Positions 44,195-53,168 are shown, numbered from the stretch's first letter. The stretch is DNA of 64,000 nucleotides from Anaerovibrio lipolyticus (GCF_021531495.1 NZ_JADYTY010000001.1:62001-126000), one strand, 5' to 3'. A program made the numbers and translations. Notes: a model not told the origin generated them from the letters alone.

Positions 44195-46279
44195 ATGAGT
44201 GAAGAAATTTATGTAGGTATTGACTTAGGTACGACAAACACCCTGGCTTGTTTTTTCCGTAAAGGCAAGCTGCGTTTTGCCAAATTCCCAGGCAGCGGAA
44301 AATTAATTCCATCCGTACTTTACGTGGATGAAAGAAAAAAAGTCCATGTAGGCGAAATAGCAAAACAAATGATGGGGCTGGATCCCCAGAACGGTATTCG
44401 CTCTGCCAAGACGGATATGGGTAATGCTGGGAAAGTCTGGAATTGCTATGGTCTGAGTTTTACGCCGACGGAGGTAGCGGCAGAAATTCTAAAAGCTGTG
44501 CGTCAGGCGGTCATAAAGGCCACGAAAAGTGATGAGGATGCGGTGGTTAAGGCAGTTATTACTGTACCGGCCTATTTTAATTCCAATCAGCGTGATGAAA
44601 CAAAGAAAGCCGGTCAGGCAGCAGGTATTGAAGTCCTGCAGATTATTACAGAACCTATGGCTGCTGCCGTGGCAGCCGGGCAGGAATTGGAACTGGATAA
44701 GAAAATTCTGGTGGCGGACCTGGGGGGCGGTACTTTTGATCTAAGTGTCTTGGAGGCAGACCTTCAGCATCATAGCTACCGTGCTCTGGATGTTGACGGA
44801 GATCGTCATTTAGGCGGTGATGACTTTGATACATGCCTGGGGAATTATTTTATCCAGCAAATCAAAGCTGACTGCGGTGTGGATTTGTCTTCTATGGAAG
44901 CCTCAGGGCTTGCTCCTGGTGATTACTACAGTGTGCTTCATAGAATACAGGAAGAGGCAGAAAAGGCAAAGACGGATCTCAGTGATGTGGAAGAAACCAA
45001 TGTCCTGATTTCTGAGCTTTTTCAGCTGGGAAGGGAAGCCTATAGTTTCGAAGAAACCCTTACACGGGAGCATATGGATGCCATCTTCCAGCCCCTATAT
45101 AATAAAATCTTTACGCGGATTCACAACTTCGTCAGCCAGTCCAATAAGTTCGCTTCCGCTGATATTGCCACGATTATTCTAGCTGGTGGTAGCTGTTATA
45201 TCCCATATATCCAAAGGGAAATGAAAAACATTTTCCACCAGCCTGTGGATACCCAGATGGACTTAACCACTATTGTTGCGACTGGAGCCTGCTATGTGGC
45301 AGAATCACTGCGGGGCGGTATGGAAACAGAAGGCGAACAGGTGGTAATTGAAGATATCATTGCTCATTCCTTGGGCATCCTGGTAGCTGATAAAAATGGA
45401 AATGACGTGTTGTCCAAAATCATAGATAAAGGCGAGGTCTATCCTTGCCAAAAAAGTCGTTCTTATACCACCACCAGGGATTGGCAGACGGTAATCCCTA
45501 TTGATATCTATGAAGCAGGGGCGGATTGTGAAGACAAAAAAGAAATAGAAAATCATGATTTTTATGGCAATATGGAATTGACGGATATTACCGCGAAAAA
45601 GGCAGGGGAAGTAAAGATTAACGTTACCTTTGCCTATGACCAAAGCGGCTGTTTAACTGTAACGGCAGAAGAAGATGAAAGCGGAATTTCTAAACAGATT
45701 ATGATACATAAAGGCGAAAAAGCCAAGGTGTTCTCAACCAAAGTGATGTCAGCCGATATGGTTGTCCTGTTGGATACATCTGGCAGTATGGGCATGGGCG
45801 TTTTTTCTAGTATGGAAGCTGCATTAGAAGCTTATAAGACCTTGGTAACAGACCTGGTGGATTTGTCGCAAAACCGGGTAGCCTTAATAACCTATGATAA
45901 TTTTGCTGTAAAGAGGGCGCCTCTCACCCATTCCTTAGACGAACTGCTGCTGGCCACTAATAATGTCGTAGCATATGGCGGGACTAAGATATATCCGGCT
46001 CTGACAGAGGCAAAAGGATTGTTTGAGGCTAATGCTTCCCGGAAATTTGTCCTGATTATTACAGATGGTTACTTTGACGACGATTCTAAAGGACGGTCTC
46101 TGTCAAAGGAGATGAAAGCTAATGATATAACCATTATTTGCATCGGTGCCGGGGATGGAGTGAATTATAAGATGCTGGAAGGACATGCCAGCTCCGGTAT
46201 GGTTTATACGATAAAATCAATGGATGAATTGGCAGATACCTTTAGAACCATTTCAGAAAGAATCCAATTAAAAGAATAG
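44195..46279 (+). CDS. Hsp70 fused to a C-terminal von Willebrand A domain
   Basis: Residues 1-380 form an intact Hsp70 ATPase domain: GIDLGTTNTLACFF near residue 8, VADLGGGTFDLSVL near 170 and ILAGGSCYIPYIQREM near 330. A substrate-binding beta domain covers about 390-510. In place of the DnaK lid is a vWA domain (about 520-694) with a complete MIDAS: DTSGSMG near 527, a Thr in YGGTKIYPA near 596, and ITDGYF near 623. vWA domains bind partners through a metal. The architecture suggests a chaperone tethered to an assembly. ATG 44195 follows AGGTG. Confidence in domains is high, in role low. Confidence 0.9.
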   Translation: MSEEIYVGIDLGTTNTLACFFRKGKLRFAKFPGSGKLIPSVLYVDERKKVHVGEIAKQMMGLDPQNGIRSAKTDMGNAGKVWNCYGLSFTPTEVAAEILKAVRQAVIKATKSDEDAVVKAVITVPAYFNSNQRDETKKAGQAAGIEVLQIITEPMAAAVAAGQELELDKKILVADLGGGTFDLSVLEADLQHHSYRALDVDGDRHLGGDDFDTCLGNYFIQQIKADCGVDLSSMEASGLAPGDYYSVLHRIQEEAEKAKTDLSDVEETNVLISELFQLGREAYSFEETLTREHMDAIFQPLYNKIFTRIHNFVSQSNKFASADIATIILAGGSCYIPYIQREMKNIFHQPVDTQMDLTTIVATGACYVAESLRGGMETEGEQVVIEDIIAHSLGILVADKNGNDVLSKIIDKGEVYPCQKSRSYTTTRDWQTVIPIDIYEAGADCEDKKEIENHDFYGNMELTDITAKKAGEVKINVTFAYDQSGCLTVTAEEDESGISKQIMIHKGEKAKVFSTKVMSADMVVLLDTSGSMGMGVFSSMEAALEAYKTLVTDLVDLSQNRVALITYDNFAVKRAPLTHSLDELLLATNNVVAYGGTKIYPALTEAKGLFEANASRKFVLIITDGYFDDDSKGRSLSKEMKANDITIICIGAGDGVNYKMLEGHASSGMVYTIKSMDELADTFRTISERIQLKE

Positions 46280-46291
46280 GAGGGAAAATAA

Positions 46292-46867
46292 ATGGCTGAT
46301 ATTGCTATGGTGAAAAGGATTATGCAAGATTGTTTCATGCCTTTGGAGCTGACAATGGAAGATTTTTGCGAGCAAGTTTCATATATGGATAGGGACGATT
46401 TTTGGAGAATAAGTGATGACACACAGACAAAAGATGATATTATCGATGCTTTTAAAGACTATATAGACTTAGATGACTTAAAGGATTTAGTTAAGGCTCT
46501 CTTGGAGCGTTTTGATAAACCATCTGAGAGCATTGATGATATTGATGAAGACGAAGATATGTGTTTTTTGATAAGACATGGCCTGGTTTTTATTTCAGAA
46601 GAGGAAAGAAGACAAAAAGCGGAAGGAAGTCCTCAGCGTATTGATGAGCTTTTTGATGAGCTTGATGATATAATTGCAAGTTCTCAGAGGGAGCTGGATG
46701 AGCTGGAAGAAGCGCGAGCAAATATGTTAGAGGAGATAGATCAAAAACGCAATCAAATACTTCAGAGAATGGAAGCTTTGCACAGTAGAGTGGCTAAATT
46801 AGGTGCGAACCAGGAAAATATACAGCCCAAAAAAGATGAGAGAATACGGGAAATGGAGGGCAAATAA
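46292..46867 (+). CDS. small repeat-family protein 1 (shared N-terminal domain)
   Basis: The 191-residue acidic protein has a helical N-terminal domain (about 1-105, with CFMPLELTMEDFCEQ and LKDLVKALLERFDKPSE) and a coiled-coil C-terminus (SQRELDELEEARANML). The next gene is a close paralogue, and the first 100 residues of the 934-residue Hsp70-like protein after it are a third, more distant copy. I do not recognise the domain. It sits between two Hsp70-like genes, so it probably binds one of them or their shared partner. Confidence 0.6.
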   Translation: MADIAMVKRIMQDCFMPLELTMEDFCEQVSYMDRDDFWRISDDTQTKDDIIDAFKDYIDLDDLKDLVKALLERFDKPSESIDDIDEDEDMCFLIRHGLVFISEEERRQKAEGSPQRIDELFDELDDIIASSQRELDELEEARANMLEEIDQKRNQILQRMEALHSRVAKLGANQENIQPKKDERIREMEGK

Positions 46868-47434
46868 ATGGCTAATATTGCTAAGGTGAAAGAGATTATG
46901 GAAGCATGTTCTATGCCTTTGGAGCTGACTGTGGAAGAGTTTAAAGAGCAAGCTTCATATATGGGTAGGCAATGGTTTTTTAACTTAATTAATGCACAGA
47001 CAAAAGGTGATATTATCTGTGTTATGAAGGAAACATTAATTTTGACAGACTTACAGGATTTGGTTAAAGATCTCTTAGAACGTTTTGATAAGCCATCTGA
47101 GAGTATTGATGATATTAGCAACTATGAAGATATGTATTATTTGCTAAGACATGGCCTGGTTTTTATTTCGGAAGAGGAAAGAAGACAAAAAGCGGAAGGA
47201 AGTCCTCAGTATATTGATGAGCTTTTGGGTGCTCTTAATGATATAGTTACAAATTCTCAGCAGGAGCTAAAGGAACTGGAGGAGGAGCGGGACAAGCTGG
47301 TAGAAGAGATAAATCAAAAACGCAATCAAATGCTTCAGGGAATTGAAGCTTTGCGCAGTAGATTGGCTGAGTTAGGTGCGGAATGTGAAAATATCCTGCC
47401 CCAAAGAGATGAGAGAATACGGGAAATGGAGTGA
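46868..47434 (+). CDS. small repeat-family protein 2 (paralogue of protein 1)
   Basis: At 188 residues it is similar to the previous protein along its whole length: CSMPLELTVEEFKEQ, LQDLVKDLLERFDKPSESID, HGLVFISEEERRQKAEGSPQ and the coiled-coil end. The two coding sequences abut, the ATG beginning at the base after the previous stop codon, which points to a recent tandem duplication. The DNA is still closely similar over several stretches. The function is unknown and probably the same as or complementary to protein 1. Confidence 0.6.
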   Translation: MANIAKVKEIMEACSMPLELTVEEFKEQASYMGRQWFFNLINAQTKGDIICVMKETLILTDLQDLVKDLLERFDKPSESIDDISNYEDMYYLLRHGLVFISEEERRQKAEGSPQYIDELLGALNDIVTNSQQELKELEEERDKLVEEINQKRNQMLQGIEALRSRLAELGAECENILPQRDERIREME

Positions 47435-47440
47435 AAATAG

Positions 47441-50245
47441 ATGGCTAATATAAATTTTATTATGCAAGAATGTTCCATGCCTTTTGAAATGCCCCTTGGT
47501 GATTTTGTCAGTCAGGCTTTAGAGACGAATGAGGATGTTTTTGGTGCGTTATTGAAAAAACGGACAAAAGCTGATATTCTCACTTATTTGGAAAGTAATT
47601 CGGTAACCTTGAGTGACTTAAAGGAATTACTTGAAGATATCCTGGAACGTTTGAATAAGCCACATGAGCTTATTAAAGATGTTAATCGAAAAAGTGGTGC
47701 GATTTCCCTGATAGAAAATGGCATTGACCTAATTCCGCCCCAGGTCAAAATTACCAAAGAAGAAGGGCAGGAAACAGAAGAAGCACAGGAAAATCTGGTT
47801 CCCTTGACTAAGATGGATTTGCAGCGTCTCTATGAAACCCTGCAAAACAGCTCTAAATGCAAGCATGTTGATGACGGCTCCATCCAAATCTCTGACAGCC
47901 CACAGATTGTAGAATCATTACCCGTTGGTATTCAGGAGGATTTTTGTCTGGAAAGCGAGGCTTATTCTTTCTATTTTGGTGCTGTGGCCCTGATTGGTGG
48001 AAATGGGGAAAAAGGAGAGGTTGTGGCTGCCGGTCATTTGGAACGTAATGGGGATAACGAAATCCACTTTGTATTTCCTGCAGAAGATATTGATTATGAT
48101 TTCTTCCGTAGTCAAACCCAGTGTCAAGCCCTATTGTTCCCCCAGGAAGCTGCTGCTGTGTTGAAGCAAAAGCCTCTTGTGCCTGAAAAGGTAGCTGCAG
48201 CTTATTTGGTGACTTGCTATGTTTACTTTCAGGAATTGGAGGAAACAGAACGCACCCTTTGCATAGATTTTGGTACAAGCAATACAACAGTAGGCTCCTA
48301 TGGTGTTAATACGGCTGATGATAGCATTGAAATAGTTCGTTTCGTGGATCAGAGCAGCGGACATCCTGTGGAACGCCGCATGGTACCAACTATGGTTTAT
48401 GTCCAGAAAATAGAAGAAAATAAGGTGAACTATCTTTTTGGCTATGAAGCACTGCAGGCCGTAAAAGCAAAAGATTATTGTACGACAGCCACCGTATTTT
48501 ATGAAATCAAGCGCTGGATTAATGATCTGGATTCAGTTGAAGAAATCTATGATGAAGAAGGCCGACGGGGAAAGGTTAGGCATAAGGACATCATTAAAGC
48601 CTATTTGGATTTTGTCATTCACACAGCGGAAGAAAAATTCTTCAAGAAGAGATTTAAACGAATCCATTTTACTGCCCCTGTCAAATTGAAGGATTCCTTT
48701 ATCAATGCGATGAAGGATTTGTTTAAGGAAAAGACCGTCCTGCGGAGTAGTTCCAGCTTGGATGAAGGAATTGCCATTGTCTATCAGTTTATTGCCAACA
48801 AACTTAACAATCGGGAGTCAGGCCAAGGTCTGCCTATTATGATTAGTGATTGTGGTGGCGGAACGACGGATCTGGCCCGTTGTGATTATACTATTATCCA
48901 AGATACAGGTACCTGCCCCCGTCTGGAAATTACCACCAGCTTCGAAAACGGCGATTCGAATTTTGGTGGCAATAATTTGACCTTCCGCATCCTGCAGATG
49001 CTTAAAATCAAGATGGCGTCTTATCATGACAAACAAAAAGACATCTCTATGAAGGAATTGGTCATGGATGAAAATAGCATCCTCAATCTCATTGATGAAG
49101 AGAAGAAGAAAGGCTGGGAAAAAATTTACGAAAAGGTAGAAGATTCTTATAAGAAATCAGAAGCATTAATCCCGACTCTCTTTGCCAAAGAAAAAATGAG
49201 AACGGATAAATTGTATGTCAAGCGTAATTTCTATTATTTGTGGCAGATGGCTGAAGCTTACAAAAAATCTTTCTATCAGACGCAAAAGGATAGGGTTTCT
49301 CTAAATTTCGATGACGAAAAGGATCTGGAATTGGGTATTGGAACCCAGGAGATGTATTATCTGTATTTTAGAAATACGGAAGGAAAATTAGAGAAGAAGG
49401 AAAGACCTTTGGAGGGGCTGCGGATTACCATTACTGATATTGAACGGCTGTTGTATGCTGATATTTATTATTTGTGGACTCGTGTTCTGCCGATTGATGA
49501 AATGGAAAAGGAAACTTATAATTTCAATTATCGCCTTTCAGGTCAATCCTGCAAAATTGATTTGTTTGCCCAACTGCTGAAGGAGTTCATTCCAGGCCGA
49601 TGTTTGCGGGGCAAGGGGGATAAGAGAAACGACGACGAACAGCTTAAACTGGATTGTCTGGAAGGAAGCATTCGTTATAATATGGATAAAGATGAAGGCC
49701 GCTTTGAACCGGTTATTCATTCACTTACGCCAAAACTCTTGTATGATTTGCTGTTGGTTCGCAAAGACGCAGCTCATCCTCAGGCGGAGGATGTTTCCTT
49801 ATTGCATCGGGAGGATAATGGCAGGATTCAACTTAAAGTGGCTTCTTTTCCGACTACAGCCAGCCGTTCTCTTTTCCAAGTACGGAAGAGAGAGGAATCG
49901 GATGAAATTGTCAATACTTTTGACTTTGAATTTAACCGGGAGAAGACACCTCAGATTACCTATGATAACCTATTTTCTCTTATCAGGGAGGATGTTAGCG
50001 AGGATTATTATGAGGAGATTGTAAAGGCTCTTCGCAGTCAATTGGGCTGTAGCCGTCAAGATTTGGAAAGACATGAAGCATATTATGTTTTTGCCGTGCC
50101 GTCTAAGGAGGGATATGGCGTCTATCTGTTTCAGGTAAAATGTATTAATGAGCCAAATAGTCAGGAGCTTTACTTGCAAAAAGCTCCATGTTACTACAGC
50201 TTTGAATCGGATTCCCTGATGACCTTCTTTGATGGAAAGCGGTGA
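47441..50245 (+). CDS. large Hsp70-like ATPase with paralogue N-terminal domain (934 aa)
   Basis: Residues 1-100 share the domain of the two preceding proteins (CSMPFEMPLGDFVSQ, LKELLEDILERLNKP). Residues about 125-265 form an extra domain of unknown type. The Hsp70/actin-like ATPase begins at LCIDFGTSNTTVGSYG near 274 and continues with ISDCGGGTTDLARCD near 467. There are long insertions, and the sequence is much longer than any DnaK. It most resembles large Hsp70-like proteins of unknown role. The N-terminal domain links it physically or by partner binding to the small paralogues. Confidence 0.75.
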   Translation: MANINFIMQECSMPFEMPLGDFVSQALETNEDVFGALLKKRTKADILTYLESNSVTLSDLKELLEDILERLNKPHELIKDVNRKSGAISLIENGIDLIPPQVKITKEEGQETEEAQENLVPLTKMDLQRLYETLQNSSKCKHVDDGSIQISDSPQIVESLPVGIQEDFCLESEAYSFYFGAVALIGGNGEKGEVVAAGHLERNGDNEIHFVFPAEDIDYDFFRSQTQCQALLFPQEAAAVLKQKPLVPEKVAAAYLVTCYVYFQELEETERTLCIDFGTSNTTVGSYGVNTADDSIEIVRFVDQSSGHPVERRMVPTMVYVQKIEENKVNYLFGYEALQAVKAKDYCTTATVFYEIKRWINDLDSVEEIYDEEGRRGKVRHKDIIKAYLDFVIHTAEEKFFKKRFKRIHFTAPVKLKDSFINAMKDLFKEKTVLRSSSSLDEGIAIVYQFIANKLNNRESGQGLPIMISDCGGGTTDLARCDYTIIQDTGTCPRLEITTSFENGDSNFGGNNLTFRILQMLKIKMASYHDKQKDISMKELVMDENSILNLIDEEKKKGWEKIYEKVEDSYKKSEALIPTLFAKEKMRTDKLYVKRNFYYLWQMAEAYKKSFYQTQKDRVSLNFDDEKDLELGIGTQEMYYLYFRNTEGKLEKKERPLEGLRITITDIERLLYADIYYLWTRVLPIDEMEKETYNFNYRLSGQSCKIDLFAQLLKEFIPGRCLRGKGDKRNDDEQLKLDCLEGSIRYNMDKDEGRFEPVIHSLTPKLLYDLLLVRKDAAHPQAEDVSLLHREDNGRIQLKVASFPTTASRSLFQVRKREESDEIVNTFDFEFNREKTPQITYDNLFSLIREDVSEDYYEEIVKALRSQLGCSRQDLERHEAYYVFAVPSKEGYGVYLFQVKCINEPNSQELYLQKAPCYYSFESDSLMTFFDGKR

Positions 50246-50249
50246 GGAT

Positions 50250-51041
50250 ATGTTTGAAACCAAGGACACTGTTTTTGCCAGTGGGCGCATCCTGACACAG
50301 GAAATGCTGAACCTTCTGTATGACTGGCCCCGTCAGGCTATGGTGCAGTTATCTTGCCACGGCCTTGCCGAAGGGGTTCTCTGTGGTATGGAATATGAAG
50401 CTGCATCTGATGATCTCTTCATCCAGCCAGGTATTTTGTGGCAGCAGGGAGAATTTTGGTTCCTGCGCCAGAAATTGTCCCTAAAGGAATTGTGCCAGGA
50501 AAGGTGTCAGGAGGGCCAGAGGTATTTCCTGCAGTTATTGCCGGAAACCAAGGCGATACAGGGGAATGTGACGACTCGGCTTATGGAGATAAGGGTAGAG
50601 GAGGCCGAAGGCAAAGAAAATTTTGGCTCCTTTTGCTATCATGCAGGGATGGTGCCATCCCTGCCTTCCTCCTGGGAAGAGGTTATTGAAAGCCTGCACA
50701 ATATATTTTATCTTAATCTAAGCCAACTTCCTTGGGCTGCACCGGAGGAAACTACGTTTCATCCTTTGATTTTTTCCTGTCTGGCTCAGGCACTGGAGAA
50801 AAAGTCCAGACGCAGTGCGCTGGAATCGGCAATGCTTGTTCAGCTTTATGAAAAAGGGACTTTGACCATGAAAACCCTGCGCCTCTATACAGGGGATTCC
50901 TGTGGGGTTTCTCGGGAGGACTTGTTGAAACATATAGATCAGGCCCTGCAAAGGGAGGATGACGCTGCTCCTCATACCGTTACCACCCCAGAAGCCCCTC
51001 AAAAAACAAAACGGATATCAAATCAACGGGGAATGATTTAA
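50250..51041 (+). CDS. unknown last operon gene, possible baseplate-like protein
   Basis: The 263-residue protein begins with a segment (HGLAEGVLCGMEYEAASDD, then FIQPGILWQQGEFWFL) that resembles phage baseplate proteins with a GV-sGLEV...V.PG motif. The middle is helical, and the Pro/Thr-rich end is probably disordered. It starts four bases after the Hsp70-like gene, with GGTGAGG as ribosome site. The role as a baseplate or tail-fibre-like component is a guess. No terminator follows; the operon ends just before the metY promoter. Confidence 0.35.
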   Translation: MFETKDTVFASGRILTQEMLNLLYDWPRQAMVQLSCHGLAEGVLCGMEYEAASDDLFIQPGILWQQGEFWFLRQKLSLKELCQERCQEGQRYFLQLLPETKAIQGNVTTRLMEIRVEEAEGKENFGSFCYHAGMVPSLPSSWEEVIESLHNIFYLNLSQLPWAAPEETTFHPLIFSCLAQALEKKSRRSALESAMLVQLYEKGTLTMKTLRLYTGDSCGVSREDLLKHIDQALQREDDAAPHTVTTPEAPQKTKRISNQRGMI

Positions 51042-51057
51042 AAAATAGTAATACTAC

Positions 51058-51086
51058 TTGACATACTTCTCAAATAGGTTTAATAT
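51058..51086 (+). promoter_or_regulatory. promoter of metY
   Basis: A perfect TTGACA (51058-51063), a 17-base spacer and TAATAT (51081-51086). A 10-bp palindrome, AGCTTAAGCT (51096-51105), lies just downstream and could be an operator. Confidence 0.75.
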
Positions 51087-51193
51087 ACAATCATAAGCTT
51101 AAGCTAAGTTGTTAGATAATCATTAACCGAAGTGCCTGGTTGTTTTGATGGGGCATGGAGGTGCTAGTATATCAAGGAAATGAGGTATTTACT

Positions 51194-52477
51194 ATGAGCA
51201 ACTATAAATTTGAAACCCTGCAGTTACATGTTGGCCAGGAGCAGCCAGATCCAGCTACTGATGCCCGTGCGGTACCTATCTATCAGACTACCTCATATGT
51301 ATTCAGAAATTCCGCTCATGCAGCAGACAGATTCGGCTTGCGGGATGCTGGTAACATCTATGGCCGTCTGACCAATTCCACTCAGGATGTTCTGGAGAAG
51401 CGTATTGCAGCTCTGGAGGGTGGCTCTGCTGCTTTGGCTGTAGCTTCTGGTGCGGCTGCTATTGACTATGCTATTCAGGCTTTGGCTGGTGCTGGTGAGC
51501 ACATTGTAGCCCAGAAGACCATTTATGGCGGCAGCTTCAACCTGCTGGCTCATACTTTGCCTCATTACGGCATTGAAACCACCTTTGTAGATGCCCACAA
51601 TCTGGAGGAAATCGAGGCTGCTATTAAGCCTAATACCAAGGCTGTATATCTGGAGACCTTGGGCAATCCAAATAGTGATATTCCAAATATTGATGCTATC
51701 TCTGAGCTGGCTCACAAGCATGGCCTGCCAGTAGTAGTGGACAATACCTTTGGTACTCCATACTTGATTCGTCCATTTGAGCATGGAGCAGATATTGTGG
51801 TTCATTCTGCTACCAAGTTTATTGGCGGTCATGGTACCTCCTTGGGCGGTATCATTGTAGATTCTGGTAATTTTGACTGGAAAGCCAGCGGTAGATATCC
51901 TGGTATTTCCGATCCAAACCCAAGCTATCATGGGGCATCCTTTGCTGATGTGGCTGGCCCTGCTGCTTTTGTTACCTATATCAGAGCCATTCTGCTGAGA
52001 GATACAGGTGCAGCTATTTCTCCATTCAATGCCTTTATCCTGCTGCAGGGTGTGGAAACTCTGTCTCTCCGCATTGACCGTCATATTGAGAATACCAAGA
52101 AGGTAGTGGAGTTCCTGAGCAATCATCCATTGGTAGAAAAGGTAAATCATCCATCTCTGCCAGAGCATCCAGATCATGCTCTCTATGAGAAGTATTTCCC
52201 TGATGGCGGTGCTTCCATCTTTACCTTTAACATAAAAGGCGGCCAGAAGGAAGCTCACAAGTTTATTGATAACCTGGAGATTTTCTCCCTGCTGGCCAAT
52301 GTAGCAGATGTAAAGAGCCTGGTAATCCATCCTGCTACTACCACTCATTCTCAGCTGACTGATGAGGAGCTGGCAGATCAGAATATCTATCAGAATACCA
52401 TTCGCTTGTCTATTGGTACTGAGCATATTGATGATATTATTGCGGATTTGGAAAAGGGCTTCGCAGCTATCAAATAA
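51194..52477 (+). CDS. metY: O-acetylhomoserine sulfhydrylase (PLP-dependent, MetY)
   Basis: This Cys/Met-metabolism PLP enzyme makes homocysteine from O-acetylhomoserine and sulfide in methionine synthesis. The PLP lysine is in VVHSATKFIGGHGTSLGG. The N-terminus FETLQLHVGQEQPDPATDAR is diagnostic for the O-acetylhomoserine type. The 427 residues from ATG 51194 are typical; an upstream in-frame ATG (51155) lacks a good site. A 108-base leader separates promoter and start, with no recognised SAM riboswitch. Confidence 0.93.
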   Translation: MSNYKFETLQLHVGQEQPDPATDARAVPIYQTTSYVFRNSAHAADRFGLRDAGNIYGRLTNSTQDVLEKRIAALEGGSAALAVASGAAAIDYAIQALAGAGEHIVAQKTIYGGSFNLLAHTLPHYGIETTFVDAHNLEEIEAAIKPNTKAVYLETLGNPNSDIPNIDAISELAHKHGLPVVVDNTFGTPYLIRPFEHGADIVVHSATKFIGGHGTSLGGIIVDSGNFDWKASGRYPGISDPNPSYHGASFADVAGPAAFVTYIRAILLRDTGAAISPFNAFILLQGVETLSLRIDRHIENTKKVVEFLSNHPLVEKVNHPSLPEHPDHALYEKYFPDGGASIFTFNIKGGQKEAHKFIDNLEIFSLLANVADVKSLVIHPATTTHSQLTDEELADQNIYQNTIRLSIGTEHIDDIIADLEKGFAAIK

Positions 52478-53168
52478 AATCCCAACAAATATAAACACCG
52501 AGAATCCCGTTCTTTACAGATATATGAACGGGATTTTCTTTTACCTCATTGCTGACAGAATAAGGAAATCCCTGTTTCAAATCCTTGTTTATCAGAGGCC
52601 ATTTTACATTGTTAATATTTACACAATGGGCTTCCTCGGTGAAGGCAAGGAGGGAAAGAACTTTGGGCTGAACCAGAAAATCCAGGGATACAGACTGATA
52701 ATCCTTGATAAAAATCAGAGCTTCCTTGTCGTCAATAAGCAGTCCCTGAAGAGGGCTGTAGGCAAAGCTGAAAGCTGTGCTAAAGGCGTGATCCAGTCGT
52801 CCCCCAAAGGGGCCGGTGAGAATTACAGAGGCATTTTCCTTGGCAGCCATATGCAGGGCCAGTTGAGTATCTGTATAATCCTTTTCTGGGGGGAACTGGT
52901 CGATTTTAACCTTTTGCTCCCTAGCCCAGTTCCAAGCCTCGGTATGGGCGCTATCTCCATCACCAATTAATCGCTCTGGCAGGAGATTGGCGGCATAACA
53001 ATAATCCAGGCCGTGGTCAATGCACCAGAGCCGTCTGTCCTGAACCAGCTTTAGCAGCCATTCCTGTCTAGGACTGCGGCCGCCAGTGGCCAATACCAGC
53101 TCCTCCTGGGGGAGGGGGAAGGAAAAATCAGCAGTAAAAAAAGGAAATTTCAATGTATTCTTTGCCAT
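52470..53168 (-). CDS. thiamine pyrophosphokinase
   Basis: Thiamine pyrophosphokinase makes thiamine diphosphate, an essential cofactor. The family's motifs are present: LIGDGDSAHTEA, FPPEKDYTDTQLAL and LTGPFGGRLDHAFS. The length of 232 residues is typical. The gene is convergent with metY, and the two coding ends overlap by eight bases (52470-52477). It stands alone on the minus strand among + strand genes. No TPP riboswitch was seen. Confidence 0.88.
   Translation of the reverse strand: MAKNTLKFPFFTADFSFPLPQEELVLATGGRSPRQEWLLKLVQDRRLWCIDHGLDYCYAANLLPERLIGDGDSAHTEAWNWAREQKVKIDQFPPEKDYTDTQLALHMAAKENASVILTGPFGGRLDHAFSTAFSFAYSPLQGLLIDDKEALIFIKDYQSVSLDFLVQPKVLSLLAFTEEAHCVNINNVKWPLINKDLKQGFPYSVSNEVKENPVHISVKNGILGVYICWDFI

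Noticed and set aside
51087-51193. SAM (S-box) riboswitch in the metY leader
   Set aside because: The leader is only about 107 bases and lacks the usual S-box core sequences and a terminator stem.
51293-52498. 401-residue open frame on the minus strand opposite metY
   Set aside because: It is a shadow of metY with no recognisable domain, no ribosome site and composition unlike the neighbouring genes.
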